Positions 15,345-22,923 of a DNA stretch of 64,000 nucleotides are shown here, piece after piece (the stretch's first letter is position 1; every line of letters begins with the position of its first letter). The translations under genes and the position numbers were made by a program. The notes beneath the pieces are model-generated. The model did no database searches and was not told the DNA's origin. It saw only the letters and a program-made list of their open reading frames with translations. Source of the DNA: Streptomyces sp. SA15 (GTDB lineage: Bacteria > Actinomycetota > Actinomycetes > Streptomycetales > Streptomycetaceae); NCBI RefSeq assembly GCF_002291145.1, contig NZ_NTGE01000221.1, positions 62,001-126,000 on the forward strand. Direction: 5' to 3'.

Positions 15345-17327
15345 TCAGCGGATCGTGATCTTGATCGTCGATCCCTCGGGTGCCGTCTCCCCGCCCTTCA
15401 CGGACTGGCTCTTGACGGTGTCGCCGAACAGGCCGAGCAGCCCGCGGTCCTCGTCGACCTGGAAGCCGGCTCCCTCCAGCTTCGCCTTGGCCTCGTCGAC
15501 GCTGTCGCCGACCACGTCGGGGACCTCGATCATCCGGGGGCCCTTGGAGAGCGTCAGCGTCACCGTGTCGCCCTCGGCCGCCTGCCTGCCGCTCTCCGGC
15601 GTCTGCCGGGCGACCTGGCCCTTGTCGAACTCCGAGGAGGTGACCTCTTCGGCGGAGACCTTCACCTTCAGGCCCGCCTCCTCCAACTCGGCACGCGCGT
15701 CGGCCAGGTCCGCGCCGGTGACGTCCGGGACGTCCACCGGGCGGCCCTTGCTGACGGTGAGCGCGATCGCCGAGCCGGCGCGCCGCTCGATGCCGCCGGC
15801 CGGGTCCGAGGAGATCACGAAGCCCTTGGGAACGTCCTCGCTGAACGCCCGGGTGACCATGCCCGGCTCCAGCCCGCTCTGCTTCAGCACGTCCCTGGCC
15901 TTGTCCAGCCGGTAGCCCTCCAGGTCCGGGACCTTCACGGTCTCGGGGCCGTCGGAGATGGTGAGCGTCACGGGATCGTTGTCCCGGATCCGGGTGCCCG
16001 GCTCCGGGTCCGTGCTGATCACCGTGCCGCGCTTGATGGTGTCGCTGTAGGCGTGCTTGACCTTGCCGATCTCCAGCCCGGCCTCCTCCAGCCGGTCCTT
16101 CGCCTGCGCCTCGGTCTTCGCCAGCAGCGGCGGGACCTGCGTGAACTGCCCGGAGTTGATGTACCAGACACCCGCGCCGAGGCCGAGGACCAGCAGCACG
16201 GCGGCGACGATCGTGACGAGCCGGCGCCGGGACCGCTCCGTACGGCGCGGCGGCAGGGGCGGGGGACTCTCCAGCCGGCTCGTGTGGTGGACCCCGGACG
16301 CGGCCTGGTCCTCGTCCTCGTTCACCGGCAGCAGGCGCGATGGGGGTCCCCCCGCGCGAGCGAAGCCGAGCGTGGGGGAGGTCAGCGCGCGCGGGATCAC
16401 GCTCGTACGGTCGTCGGCGATGTCGTGCCCCGCGGAGATCGCCTGCGGCGGCACCGCGTCCAGCTGGTCCGCGCTGAGCGCGGCACGGGCGTCACGCGCC
16501 TGGGCGAGCAGCGCGACCGCGTCGTGCGGGCGGATGCCGGGCGTGCGGGCGGTCGCCGACGCGACCAGCTCGTCCAGCTCGTACGGCAGCCCCGGCACGA
16601 TGGCCGAGGGCGGCGGGACGTCCTCGTGCAGATGCTTGTAGAGCACCACGGCGGCGGAGTCCGCGTCGTGCGGCTTCTCGCCGGTCAGCATCTCGTAGAA
16701 CACGACACCGCACGCGTACACGTCGACGCGGGGGTCGACGGTGCCCTGCTGCTCGATCTGCTCGATCTGCTCGGGTGCGAGGTACGAGACGGTGCCGAGG
16801 ACGTTCCCGGTGGTGCTGGTGACGGTGTCCACGGACCGCACCAGCCCGAAATCGGCGACCTTGACCCGGCCGTCGTCCCCTATCAGGACGTTCTCCGGCT
16901 TCATGTCCCGGTGCACGAACCCGGCGCGGTGCGCGGCGCCGAGCGCGGCCAGCACCGGCTCCAGGATGTCCAGGGCGGCGCGCGGCTGCAGCGCCCCGCG
17001 CTCGCGCAGTACGTCGCGCAGGGTGCACCCGGCGACGTACTCCATGGCGAGATAGACGTACGACCCGTCGGTGCCCTGGTCGAAGACCTGTACGACGTTC
17101 GGGTGGGCGAGCCGGGCCACCGACTTCGCCTCCCGGATGAACCGCTCGACGAAGGTCCCGTCGGCCGCGAGCGTCGGGTGCATCACCTTGAGCGCGAGCA
17201 CGCGGTCCAGGCGGGTGTCCAGGGCCCGGTACACCGTGGCCATCCCGCCGACCGCGATCCGCGCGTCCACGCGGTAACGGCCGTCGAGCACCTGCCCGAC
17301 GAGCGGGTCCTGAAGGGTCGTATCCAC
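15345..17327 (-). CDS. PASTA-domain Ser/Thr protein kinase (PknB type)
   Basis: A membrane kinase thought to sense cell-wall fragments. The 660 residues run: kinase domain (about 15-275; GGMATVYRA, LALKVMHP, HRDMKPENVLI, DFGLV), a linker, one membrane helix (LVTIVAAVLLVLGLGAGVWYI, about 372-392), then four PASTA repeats of about 66 residues. The GTG at 17327 lies 7 bases after TACACT (17340-17335), so the mRNA is probably leaderless; an upstream in-frame start is not supported. Residues about 316-329 (SPTLGFARAGGPPS) are encoded by a dispersed repeat and sit in the cytoplasmic linker where autophosphorylation often occurs. Confidence 0.93.
   Translation of the reverse strand: MDTTLQDPLVGQVLDGRYRVDARIAVGGMATVYRALDTRLDRVLALKVMHPTLAADGTFVERFIREAKSVARLAHPNVVQVFDQGTDGSYVYLAMEYVAGCTLRDVLRERGALQPRAALDILEPVLAALGAAHRAGFVHRDMKPENVLIGDDGRVKVADFGLVRSVDTVTSTTGNVLGTVSYLAPEQIEQIEQQGTVDPRVDVYACGVVFYEMLTGEKPHDADSAAVVLYKHLHEDVPPPSAIVPGLPYELDELVASATARTPGIRPHDAVALLAQARDARAALSADQLDAVPPQAISAGHDIADDRTSVIPRALTSPTLGFARAGGPPSRLLPVNEDEDQAASGVHHTSRLESPPPLPPRRTERSRRRLVTIVAAVLLVLGLGAGVWYINSGQFTQVPPLLAKTEAQAKDRLEEAGLEIGKVKHAYSDTIKRGTVISTDPEPGTRIRDNDPVTLTISDGPETVKVPDLEGYRLDKARDVLKQSGLEPGMVTRAFSEDVPKGFVISSDPAGGIERRAGSAIALTVSKGRPVDVPDVTGADLADARAELEEAGLKVKVSAEEVTSSEFDKGQVARQTPESGRQAAEGDTVTLTLSKGPRMIEVPDVVGDSVDEAKAKLEGAGFQVDEDRGLLGLFGDTVKSQSVKGGETAPEGSTIKITIR
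16340..16380. repeat. Family A repeat inside the PASTA kinase gene
   Basis: Nearly identical to 1112-1152: ATGGGGGTCCCCCCGCGCGA, then GCGAAGCCGAG and GTGGGGGAG. Here it is read from the other strand and in another frame than in the DUF5304 gene, giving SPTLGFARAGGPPS, and it does not break the frame. Confidence 0.85.
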
Positions 17328-17462
17328 GCAGGTGAGTGTACGAGCCGCGACTGACACGGCCGCGGTTTCGGCCAGGATCGGGGCGGGACTGAAGCGCACC
17401 TGTGACGCAACCCACAAGGCCGTATCCGCCGGCGCACGCCCCCGCAGCCGCCGATGGCCGGG

Positions 17463-18257
17463 TCAGAACGCGGGACGCTCGGGATCCAGCACAGCCAACC
17501 CCTCCACGGGAGACGACGCCTCCGCGAAGTGCCGCCGGGGAATCCGCCCCGCCCGCCGAGCCAGCCGCCCCGCCTCCACCGCGTGCCGCATGGCGTCGGC
17601 CATCAGCACCGGCTCCTGCGCCCGCGTCACCGCCGACGCCAGCATCACCCCCGCACACCCCAGCTCCATCGCCAACGCCGCATCCGACGCCGTACCGGCG
17701 CCCGCGTCCAGAATCACCGGCACGCGCGCGTGCTCCACGATCAGCTGGAAGTTGTGCGGGTTCCGGATACCCAGCCCCGACCCGATCGGCGACCCCAGCG
17801 GCATGATCGCCGCACACCCGATGTCCTCCAGCTTCCGCGCGAGCACAGGGTCGTCGTTGGTGTACGGCAGCACCGTGAACCCGTCGTCCACCAGCGTCTC
17901 CGCGGCGTCCAGCAGCTCGATCGGGTCCGGCAGCAGCGTCCGCTCGTCGGCGATGACCTCCAGTTTGACCAGGTCCGTGCCGAGCGCCTCCCGCGCCAGC
18001 CGGGCCGTCAGCACGGCCTCACCGGCCGTGAAACAGCCCGCCGTGTTCGGCAGCACCCGGATGCCGAGCCGCTCCAGCACCGACAGCACCGAGCCGTGCA
18101 CGTCCGGGTCGACCCGCCGCATCGCGACCGTCGTCAGCTCCGTGCCGGAGGCGACCAGCGCACGCTCCAGCACCTCCAGGCTGGGCGCACCGCCGGTGCC
18201 CATGATCAGGCGGGACGTGAACGACGTACCGCCGAGGACAAAGGGATCGTCGGCCAT
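17463..18257 (-). CDS. thiG: Thiazole synthase
   Basis: Builds the thiazole phosphate half of thiamine from deoxyxylulose phosphate, dehydroglycine and ThiS thiocarboxylate. The 264-residue TIM barrel shows SRLIMGTGG at the start, the Schiff-base Lys in VKLEVIAD, PYTNDDPVLARKL, MPLGSPIGSG and DAGAGTASDAA. It lies 3 bases after thiS and is the last gene of thiOSG, which a TPP riboswitch should control. Confidence 0.97.
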   Translation of the reverse strand: MADDPFVLGGTSFTSRLIMGTGGAPSLEVLERALVASGTELTTVAMRRVDPDVHGSVLSVLERLGIRVLPNTAGCFTAGEAVLTARLAREALGTDLVKLEVIADERTLLPDPIELLDAAETLVDDGFTVLPYTNDDPVLARKLEDIGCAAIMPLGSPIGSGLGIRNPHNFQLIVEHARVPVILDAGAGTASDAALAMELGCAGVMLASAVTRAQEPVLMADAMRHAVEAGRLARRAGRIPRRHFAEASSPVEGLAVLDPERPAF

Positions 18258-18260
18258 GGG

Positions 18261-18461
18261 TCAGCCTCCTTGGACGGCGGTGAGGACTTCCACGCGGTCT
18301 CCCTCGGAGAGGGCCGTGGCGGGCCACTGCGCGCGCGGGACGACGGTTTCGTTGAGGGCGGCGGCCACGCCGGAGGGAGCCGCCGTGAGGGACTTCACCA
18401 GGGCATCGAGTGCCGTGCCGGGAGCGACCTCCCGCCGCTCGCCGTTGACCGAGATGTTCAT
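18261..18461 (-). CDS. thiS: Sulfur carrier protein ThiS
   Basis: A 66-residue ubiquitin-like protein that carries sulfur as a C-terminal thiocarboxylate for ThiG. It begins MNISVNGERREVAPG and ends in the required Gly-Gly (TAVQGG). Its ATG overlaps the thiO stop as ATGA. Short and highly typical of the family. Confidence 0.95.
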   Translation of the reverse strand: MNISVNGERREVAPGTALDALVKSLTAAPSGVAAALNETVVPRAQWPATALSEGDRVEVLTAVQGG

Positions 18462-19621
18462 ACGGGCTGCTCCGTGAGGGCCGTGCTGAAGCGCTTGGGT
18501 GTGAAGGGGCGAGCCTCTTCGGGGAGTTCGCCGGTGGTCAGGACGTGCGCCATGGCGTCACCGGTGACCGGCGTGAGCAGCACACCGTTGCGGTAGTGCC
18601 CGGTGGCCAGCAACAGCCCGTCCAGCCCGGTCGGACCGAGCAGCGGCGCGTTGTCGGGGGAGCCGGGGCGCAGACCGGCCCGCGTCTCTGTGAGCGGCAG
18701 CTCCGTGATGCCCGGAACCAGCTCGTGGGCGTCCCGCAGCAGCTCGTACACGCCTCCCGCGGTCACCGTGGTGTCCCAGCCCAGCTCCTCACTGGTCGCG
18801 CCGACCACCAGCTCACCGCTCTCGCGCGGCACCAGGTAGACCTGGCTGCCGCGCACCACGGCCCGCACGGTCCGGCTCAGGAACGGCGCGTACCGCTCGG
18901 GCACGGTCAGCCGCAGCACCTGCCCCTTCACGGGCCGCACCGGCGGCAGTACGTCGTCCGGGATCCCCGCGAGCCGCCCGCTGAGGCTGCCCGCGGCGAG
19001 CACCACCTGCCCGGCCCCCAGGGCGACGCCCTCGCGCGTGACGACCCCGGCCGCCCGCTCCCGTACGACCGACAGCCGCTCGGCCCACGAGCGGTGGAAG
19101 ACCACGCCCGCCCGCTCGCACGCGGCCACCAGCGCGCGGGCCAGGCGCCGGGGGTCGATCTGGTGGTCGCCGTTGACTCGCAGCCCGCCGCGTACGCCCG
19201 GCGCGAGCAGCGGCTCCAGACGCCGGCAGTCCCGCCCGGACAGCCACTCCGATTCCAGGCCCGACTGCCGCTGCAGCGCGTGCAGTTCGCGCAGATGGGC
19301 ACGGTCGTCGGCGTCCAGCGCGACCGCGAGCGTGCCGGACGGGCGGTAGCCGAGGTCGTGGCCGGTGAGGTCGGTGAGCTCGGCCACGAAGTCCGGATAG
19401 CGGCGCGCCGACTCCAGGTTCAGGCCGAGCAGGGTCTGCTCGCCGTAGTGCAGCTCCGTGACGGCGGCCAGCATCCCGGCCGCCACCTGGGCGGCCCCGC
19501 CGCCCGGTTCCGGGTCCACGACGGCCGTGGCGAACCCGCGCTGCGCGGCCCGCCAGGCCGTGACCAACCCGATGATTCCGCCTCCGACGACGAGGACGTC
19601 TGGCGTACGCGTAGGCGACAT
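18458..19621 (-). CDS. thiO: Glycine oxidase ThiO
   Basis: An FAD enzyme that oxidises glycine to the imine used by ThiG. The 387 residues open with the dinucleotide fold VLVVGGGIIGLVTAWRAAQRG after a short leader, and include DPRRLARALVAACERAG, VLAAGSLSGRLAG, the ATSEELGWD block and LLLATGHYRNGVLLTPVTG near the FAD-binding end. The ATG at 19621 lies just after the TPP aptamer and is preceded by GGGAGGGG, which the riboswitch could mask. Confidence 0.93.
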   Translation of the reverse strand: MSPTRTPDVLVVGGGIIGLVTAWRAAQRGFATAVVDPEPGGGAAQVAAGMLAAVTELHYGEQTLLGLNLESARRYPDFVAELTDLTGHDLGYRPSGTLAVALDADDRAHLRELHALQRQSGLESEWLSGRDCRRLEPLLAPGVRGGLRVNGDHQIDPRRLARALVAACERAGVVFHRSWAERLSVVRERAAGVVTREGVALGAGQVVLAAGSLSGRLAGIPDDVLPPVRPVKGQVLRLTVPERYAPFLSRTVRAVVRGSQVYLVPRESGELVVGATSEELGWDTTVTAGGVYELLRDAHELVPGITELPLTETRAGLRPGSPDNAPLLGPTGLDGLLLATGHYRNGVLLTPVTGDAMAHVLTTGELPEEARPFTPKRFSTALTEQPV

Positions 19622-19635
19622 GGGCGTCCAGCCCC

Positions 19636-19735
19636 TCCCTTCGCCGGCATGACCCGGATCAGGTTCGTACGGTCGGAGGCCGCCAGCCTCCCTCTCAGCC
19701 CGGTGCGTCCGGGCTCCCGCGAGTGCTTTACGGTG
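19636..19735 (-). ncRNA. TPP riboswitch (THI box)
   Basis: Read on the minus strand, this leader has the TPP aptamer landmarks in order: GCGGGAGCCC, CTGAGA (19698-19693), GGGAGGC, then GAACCTGATCCGGGTCATGC and CGGCGAAGGGAG. It ends about 15 bases before the thiO start and overlaps the region of its ribosome site, so control of translation is likely. Exact ends are approximate. Confidence 0.96.
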
Positions 19736-19782
19736 GCCACCCTAGCTCTTGGTCCCGGGCCTCTGTAAGGGAGCCACTTGTC

Positions 19783-20133
19783 ATGCCCCGCTCGCTCGAC
19801 GGCCTCGTCCTCGCCCCCGTCGCCGACCAGGCCCCAGGTCAGGTGGGTACCCGCACACGGTTCGCGTACCACGAGAAGGACGGCGAGATCTGGGCCGAGT
19901 ACGCGGGCGGTGACGTCGTACGCGGGTACCTGGTGGGTACGAGGGACGGCGACCGGCTGGACTTCCGGTACGTGCAGCTCAAGCGGGACGGCGCCACGTC
20001 GTCGGGGCACTGTGCGTCGACGGTCGTGGAGCTGCCGGACGGTCGGGTGCGCCTCGAGGAGACCTGGGAGTGGGAGTCGCAGGCGGGCAGCGGGACGAGC
20101 GTTGTGGAGCAGGTCACTGAGCACGACCGCTGA
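19783..20133 (+). CDS. Small beta-rich conserved protein of unknown function
   Basis: A 116-residue protein with repeated strand-like segments (RTRFAYHEKDGEIWAEYAGG, RGYLVGTRDGDRLDFRYVQL, RVRLEETWEWES). Similar short proteins are sometimes labelled N-acetylglutamate synthase, which the sequence does not support: no GNAT acetyl-CoA motif is visible. AAGGGAG sits 9 bases before the ATG. It diverges from thiOSG. No signal or membrane segment. I do not know its role. Confidence 0.75.
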   Translation: MPRSLDGLVLAPVADQAPGQVGTRTRFAYHEKDGEIWAEYAGGDVVRGYLVGTRDGDRLDFRYVQLKRDGATSSGHCASTVVELPDGRVRLEETWEWESQAGSGTSVVEQVTEHDR

Positions 20134-20165
20134 CTGACAATTCGTCAGTTGTCTATGGTGATCAC
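20133..20165 (+). promoter_or_regulatory. Inverted repeat and -10 box before the flavoprotein gene
   Basis: ACTGACAATTCGTCAGT (20133-20149) is a perfect 6-bp inverted repeat with a 5-base centre. It lies immediately upstream of TATGGT (20154-20159), which is 6 bases before the GTG start. The palindrome covers the spacer and likely -35 region, so a repressor bound there would block polymerase. Confidence 0.6.
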
Positions 20166-21407
20166 GTGAGCGAGCAGACGCAGGAGCGGGGTATCTCCAT
20201 GCCACGGCGTGTCGTCGTCGTGGGCGCGGGCATGGCCGGGGTGCAGACCGCGGTCGCCCTGCGGGAACAGGGCTTCACCGGCACCGTGACGCTGATCGGC
20301 GCGGAGCCCCACCAGCCCTACGACCGGCCCCCGCTGTCCAAGGCCGTCCTGCTGGGCAAGGCGGAGGGCTCCGCCTTCGACGTCGACTTCGAGGCGCTCG
20401 ACCTCGAACTCCAGCTGGGGCGCGAGGCGCTCGGCGTGCGCCCCGCCGACCATGAGCTGGACACCGAGGCCGGGCCCGTCCCGTACGACGCCCTGGTCCT
20501 CGCCACCGGTGCCGAACCGATCCGGCTGCCGGGCGCGGAGGGTGTTCCCGGCGTGCATCTGCTGCGCACGCTCGACGACGCCGAGCGGCTGCGCCCGGTG
20601 CTGGCCCGGCAGCACGACATCGTGGTCGTCGGCGCGGGCTGGATCGGCGCGGAGTTCGCCACGGCGGCCCGCGAGGCGGGCTGCGCGGTGACGGTCGTCG
20701 AGGCCGCCGACCGGCCGCTGGCGGGTGCCCTGCCCGCCGAGGTGGCCGCGCCGATGGCCGCCTGGTACGCCGACGCGGGGGCCGTTCTGCGCACCCACGC
20801 GCGCGTGGAGCGCGTCGAGCCCGGAGCCGTGCTCCTCGACGACGGCTCGCGGCTGCCCGCGGACGCCGTCGTCGTCGGCATCGGCGCCCGCCCCGCCACT
20901 GGCTGGCTGGCCGGCTCAGGCATCGACCTCGGGGCACACGGCGAGGTCGTCGCCGACCATCACCTGCACACCTCCGCGCCGGACGTCTACGCGGTCGGCG
21001 ACTGTGCCTCCTTCCCTTCGGGAAGGTATGGCGAGCGCCTGCTGGTCCACCACTGGGACAACGCCCTCCAGGGCCCGCGCACGGTGGCCGCGAACATCAT
21101 CGGTGAGGCCGTGGGTGAGGCGCCGGCGGTCTACGACCCGGTGCCGTATTTCTGGTCCGAGCAGTTCGGCCGCTTCGTCCAGTACGCCGGCCACCACGCG
21201 TGCGCCGACACGACCCTGTGGCGCGGTGACCCGGCCGGGCCGGCCTGGACGGTGTGCTGGCTGCGGGAGAACCGTCTGGTCGCCCTGCTGGCCGTGGGCC
21301 GGCCCCGGGACCTGGCGCAGGGGAGGCGGCTGATCGAGGCGGGCACACCGGTGGATCCGCGGCTGCTGGCGGATCCGGCGCGGCCGCTGAAGGCGGCGAA
21401 GGCGTAG
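20166..21407 (+). CDS. FAD/NAD(P)-dependent oxidoreductase, ferredoxin-reductase-like
   Basis: A 413-residue flavoprotein of the ferredoxin/rubredoxin/putidaredoxin reductase family. Two dinucleotide folds are visible: RRVVVVGAGMAGVQTAVALRE (FAD) and DIVVVGAGWIGAEFATAAR (NAD(P)H). Also present are DRPPLSKAVL, VLATGAEP, and YAVGDCASFPS with the flavin-binding Asp. A reductase-type C-terminal domain follows (FWSEQFGRFVQYAG). No partner ferredoxin is adjacent. The GTG at 20166 is 6 bases after TATGGT, hence probably leaderless; ATG 20202 (PRRVVVV) is an alternative. Confidence 0.9.
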   Translation: MSEQTQERGISMPRRVVVVGAGMAGVQTAVALREQGFTGTVTLIGAEPHQPYDRPPLSKAVLLGKAEGSAFDVDFEALDLELQLGREALGVRPADHELDTEAGPVPYDALVLATGAEPIRLPGAEGVPGVHLLRTLDDAERLRPVLARQHDIVVVGAGWIGAEFATAAREAGCAVTVVEAADRPLAGALPAEVAAPMAAWYADAGAVLRTHARVERVEPGAVLLDDGSRLPADAVVVGIGARPATGWLAGSGIDLGAHGEVVADHHLHTSAPDVYAVGDCASFPSGRYGERLLVHHWDNALQGPRTVAANIIGEAVGEAPAVYDPVPYFWSEQFGRFVQYAGHHACADTTLWRGDPAGPAWTVCWLRENRLVALLAVGRPRDLAQGRRLIEAGTPVDPRLLADPARPLKAAKA

Positions 21408-21493
21408 CTCCGGTCACCCGTGTCGGCGGTCTGTTGCCCCAGGTCGGACCGGCCTGACTTCCGACTGTCAGTCCGGGATGGCACGCTTGTTCC

Positions 21494-21859
21494 GTGACCG
21501 AGATTGACGCAAAAATCGATGCTCTCGTCCCCGCCTGGCTCACCCTCCCCGACATCGCCGAAAAGCTCGGCGTCGAGGTGACGCGTGTGCGGCAGCTGGT
21601 CAAGGAGGGCCAGCTCATCGCCGTACGCCGTGGTGAGAACCGCGCGCTGCACGTCCCCGCCGCCTTCATCGACGGAGACAAGGTCGTCAAGGGTCTGTCC
21701 GGGACCCTGACGCTCCTGCGGGACGACGGCTTCACGGACGAAGAGATGCTCGAGTGGCTCTTCACCCCCGACCCGAGCCTGCCCGGCACCCCCGCGCAGG
21801 CCCTCGGCGAGAATCGCGGCACGGAGGTGAAGCGCCGCGCCCAGGCGCTCGCCGTCTGA
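21494..21859 (+). CDS. Rv2175c-type DNA-binding protein
   Basis: A 121-residue protein with an N-terminal winged-helix/excisionase-like DNA-binding motif (WLTLPDIAEKLGVEVTRVRQLVKEGQLIAVRRGENRAL) and a C-terminal regulatory part (GLSGTLTLLRDDGFTDEEMLEWLFTPDPSLPG). It resembles M. tuberculosis Rv2175c, a DNA-binding substrate of the kinase PknL. Here a PASTA kinase gene is only 4 kb away on the other strand. GTG start at 21494; no clear ribosome site. Confidence 0.85.
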   Translation: MTEIDAKIDALVPAWLTLPDIAEKLGVEVTRVRQLVKEGQLIAVRRGENRALHVPAAFIDGDKVVKGLSGTLTLLRDDGFTDEEMLEWLFTPDPSLPGTPAQALGENRGTEVKRRAQALAV

Positions 21860-21911
21860 TCTGAGCACGCTGATCTGAACACCGTCCGGCGTACGGGCCG
21901 TGGCCCGCGAG

Positions 21912-22090
21912 AGCCACGGTCGTGGTTCGCTGCGGGCTTGTGGGGAGTCACGCTCGTGGTTCGCTGCGGCCTGTGGGAGTCACGACCGTGGTGCACCGCA
22001 GGCCGAGGGAGCCATGCCTGTGGTTCATCCCGAGGGAGCCATGCCTGTGGTTCATCCCGAGGGAGCCACGCCCGTGGTTCACTACGGCCC
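21912..22090. repeat. Array of six imperfect direct repeats upstream of thiE
   Basis: Units begin at 21912, 21946, 21978, 22010, 22037 and 22064 (spacing 34, 32, 32, 27, 27). Each carries AGYCAYG then NYCGTGGTTC (third copy GTGGTGC), and units 4 and 5 are identical over 27 bases. Within each unit CAYG and CGTGG form a small inverted repeat. The array fills most of the 300-base gap between the Rv2175c-type gene and thiE. Frames through it give repetitive peptides that look like chance. Confidence 0.85.
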
Positions 22091-22159
22091 GCAGCGGCCG
22101 ACCGCACCGGCCCGCGGCCCGTACGCCATCGACAACGATCGACAACGGGGGACACCCGC

Positions 22160-22813
22160 ATGCCCGACACCGCCACCCGCGCCCGGCTCGCCGGCGCCCG
22201 GCTCTACCTCTGCACCGACGCCCGCAAGCGCCAGGGCGACCTGCCCGAGTTCCTGGACGCGGTGCTGGCGAGCGGCGTCGACATCGTGCAGCTGCGCGAC
22301 AAGGGCATGGAGGCGGCCGAGGAGCTGGAGCACCTGAAGGTCTTCGCCGACGCCTGCGCCCGGCACGGCAAGCTCCTCGCGGTCAACGACCGGGCGGACG
22401 TCGCCCACGCCGCCGATTCCGACGTCCTGCACCTCGGCCAGGGCGACCTCCCGGTCCCCGCGGCCCGCGCGATCCTCGGGGACGACGTCCTCATAGGCCG
22501 CTCCACGCACGCCGAGCCGGAGGCCGCCGCGGCCGCCGTCCAGGAGGGCGTGGACTACTTCTGCACCGGCCCGTGCTGGCCGACCCCCACCAAGCCCGGC
22601 CGGCACGCCCCCGGCCTCGACCTCGTCCGGTACACCGCCGGCCTCCGCACCGACCGCCCCTGGTTCGCCATCGGCGGCATCGACCTGGGCAACCTCGACG
22701 AGGTGCTGGAGACGGGCGCCCGCCGGGTCGTGGTCGTGCGGGCGATCACGGAGGCGGACGACCCGGGCGCGGCGGCGGCGGAGTTCGCCAAGCGGCTGCG
22801 GCAGGCGTTGTGA
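22160..22813 (+). CDS. thiE: Thiamine phosphate synthase
   Basis: Couples the pyrimidine diphosphate and thiazole phosphate to thiamine phosphate. The 217-residue barrel shows RLYLCTDARKRQGDLPEF, VDIVQLRDKG, LLAVNDRADVAHAADSDVLHLGQGDLP, IGRSTHA, VDYFCTGPCWPTPTKPGR and WFAIGGIDLGN. The ATG at 22160 follows GGGGGACACCCGC. Unlike thiOSG, no TPP aptamer was found upstream; instead there is the six-unit repeat array. Confidence 0.96.
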   Translation: MPDTATRARLAGARLYLCTDARKRQGDLPEFLDAVLASGVDIVQLRDKGMEAAEELEHLKVFADACARHGKLLAVNDRADVAHAADSDVLHLGQGDLPVPAARAILGDDVLIGRSTHAEPEAAAAAVQEGVDYFCTGPCWPTPTKPGRHAPGLDLVRYTAGLRTDRPWFAIGGIDLGNLDEVLETGARRVVVVRAITEADDPGAAAAEFAKRLRQAL

Positions 22814-22834
22814 CACCGTTTGTCCCACGCTCAT

Positions 22835-22853
22835 CTGTCCAAGGGGTGGACAG
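22835..22853. promoter_or_regulatory. 7-bp inverted repeat between thiE and metF
   Basis: CTGTCCAAGGGGTGGACAG is a perfect 7-bp inverted repeat with a 5-base centre, 70 bases before the metF start. It could be an operator for metF or a weak terminator for thiE; the short stem and flanking AT-rich bases (TAAATAGACAAA) favour an operator. Confidence 0.5.
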
Positions 22854-22923
22854 TAAATAGACAAATCCGGCAAAAATCCGTGATCCGGTTGGGGGACCGC
22901 CGCCCCCTGACTAACCTGCGGGT

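Noticed and set aside
19723..19782. Earlier start for the small beta-rich protein
   Set aside because: The extension overlaps the 5' part of the TPP riboswitch on the other strand, and the ribosome site is placed for ATG 19783.
21912..22090. CRISPR array
   Set aside because: Units are imperfect and nearly contiguous with no unique spacers, and no cas genes are present.
21900..22159. Repetitive peptides read through the thiE upstream array
   Set aside because: They arise in several frames from the tandem DNA repeat, without a ribosome site or known family.
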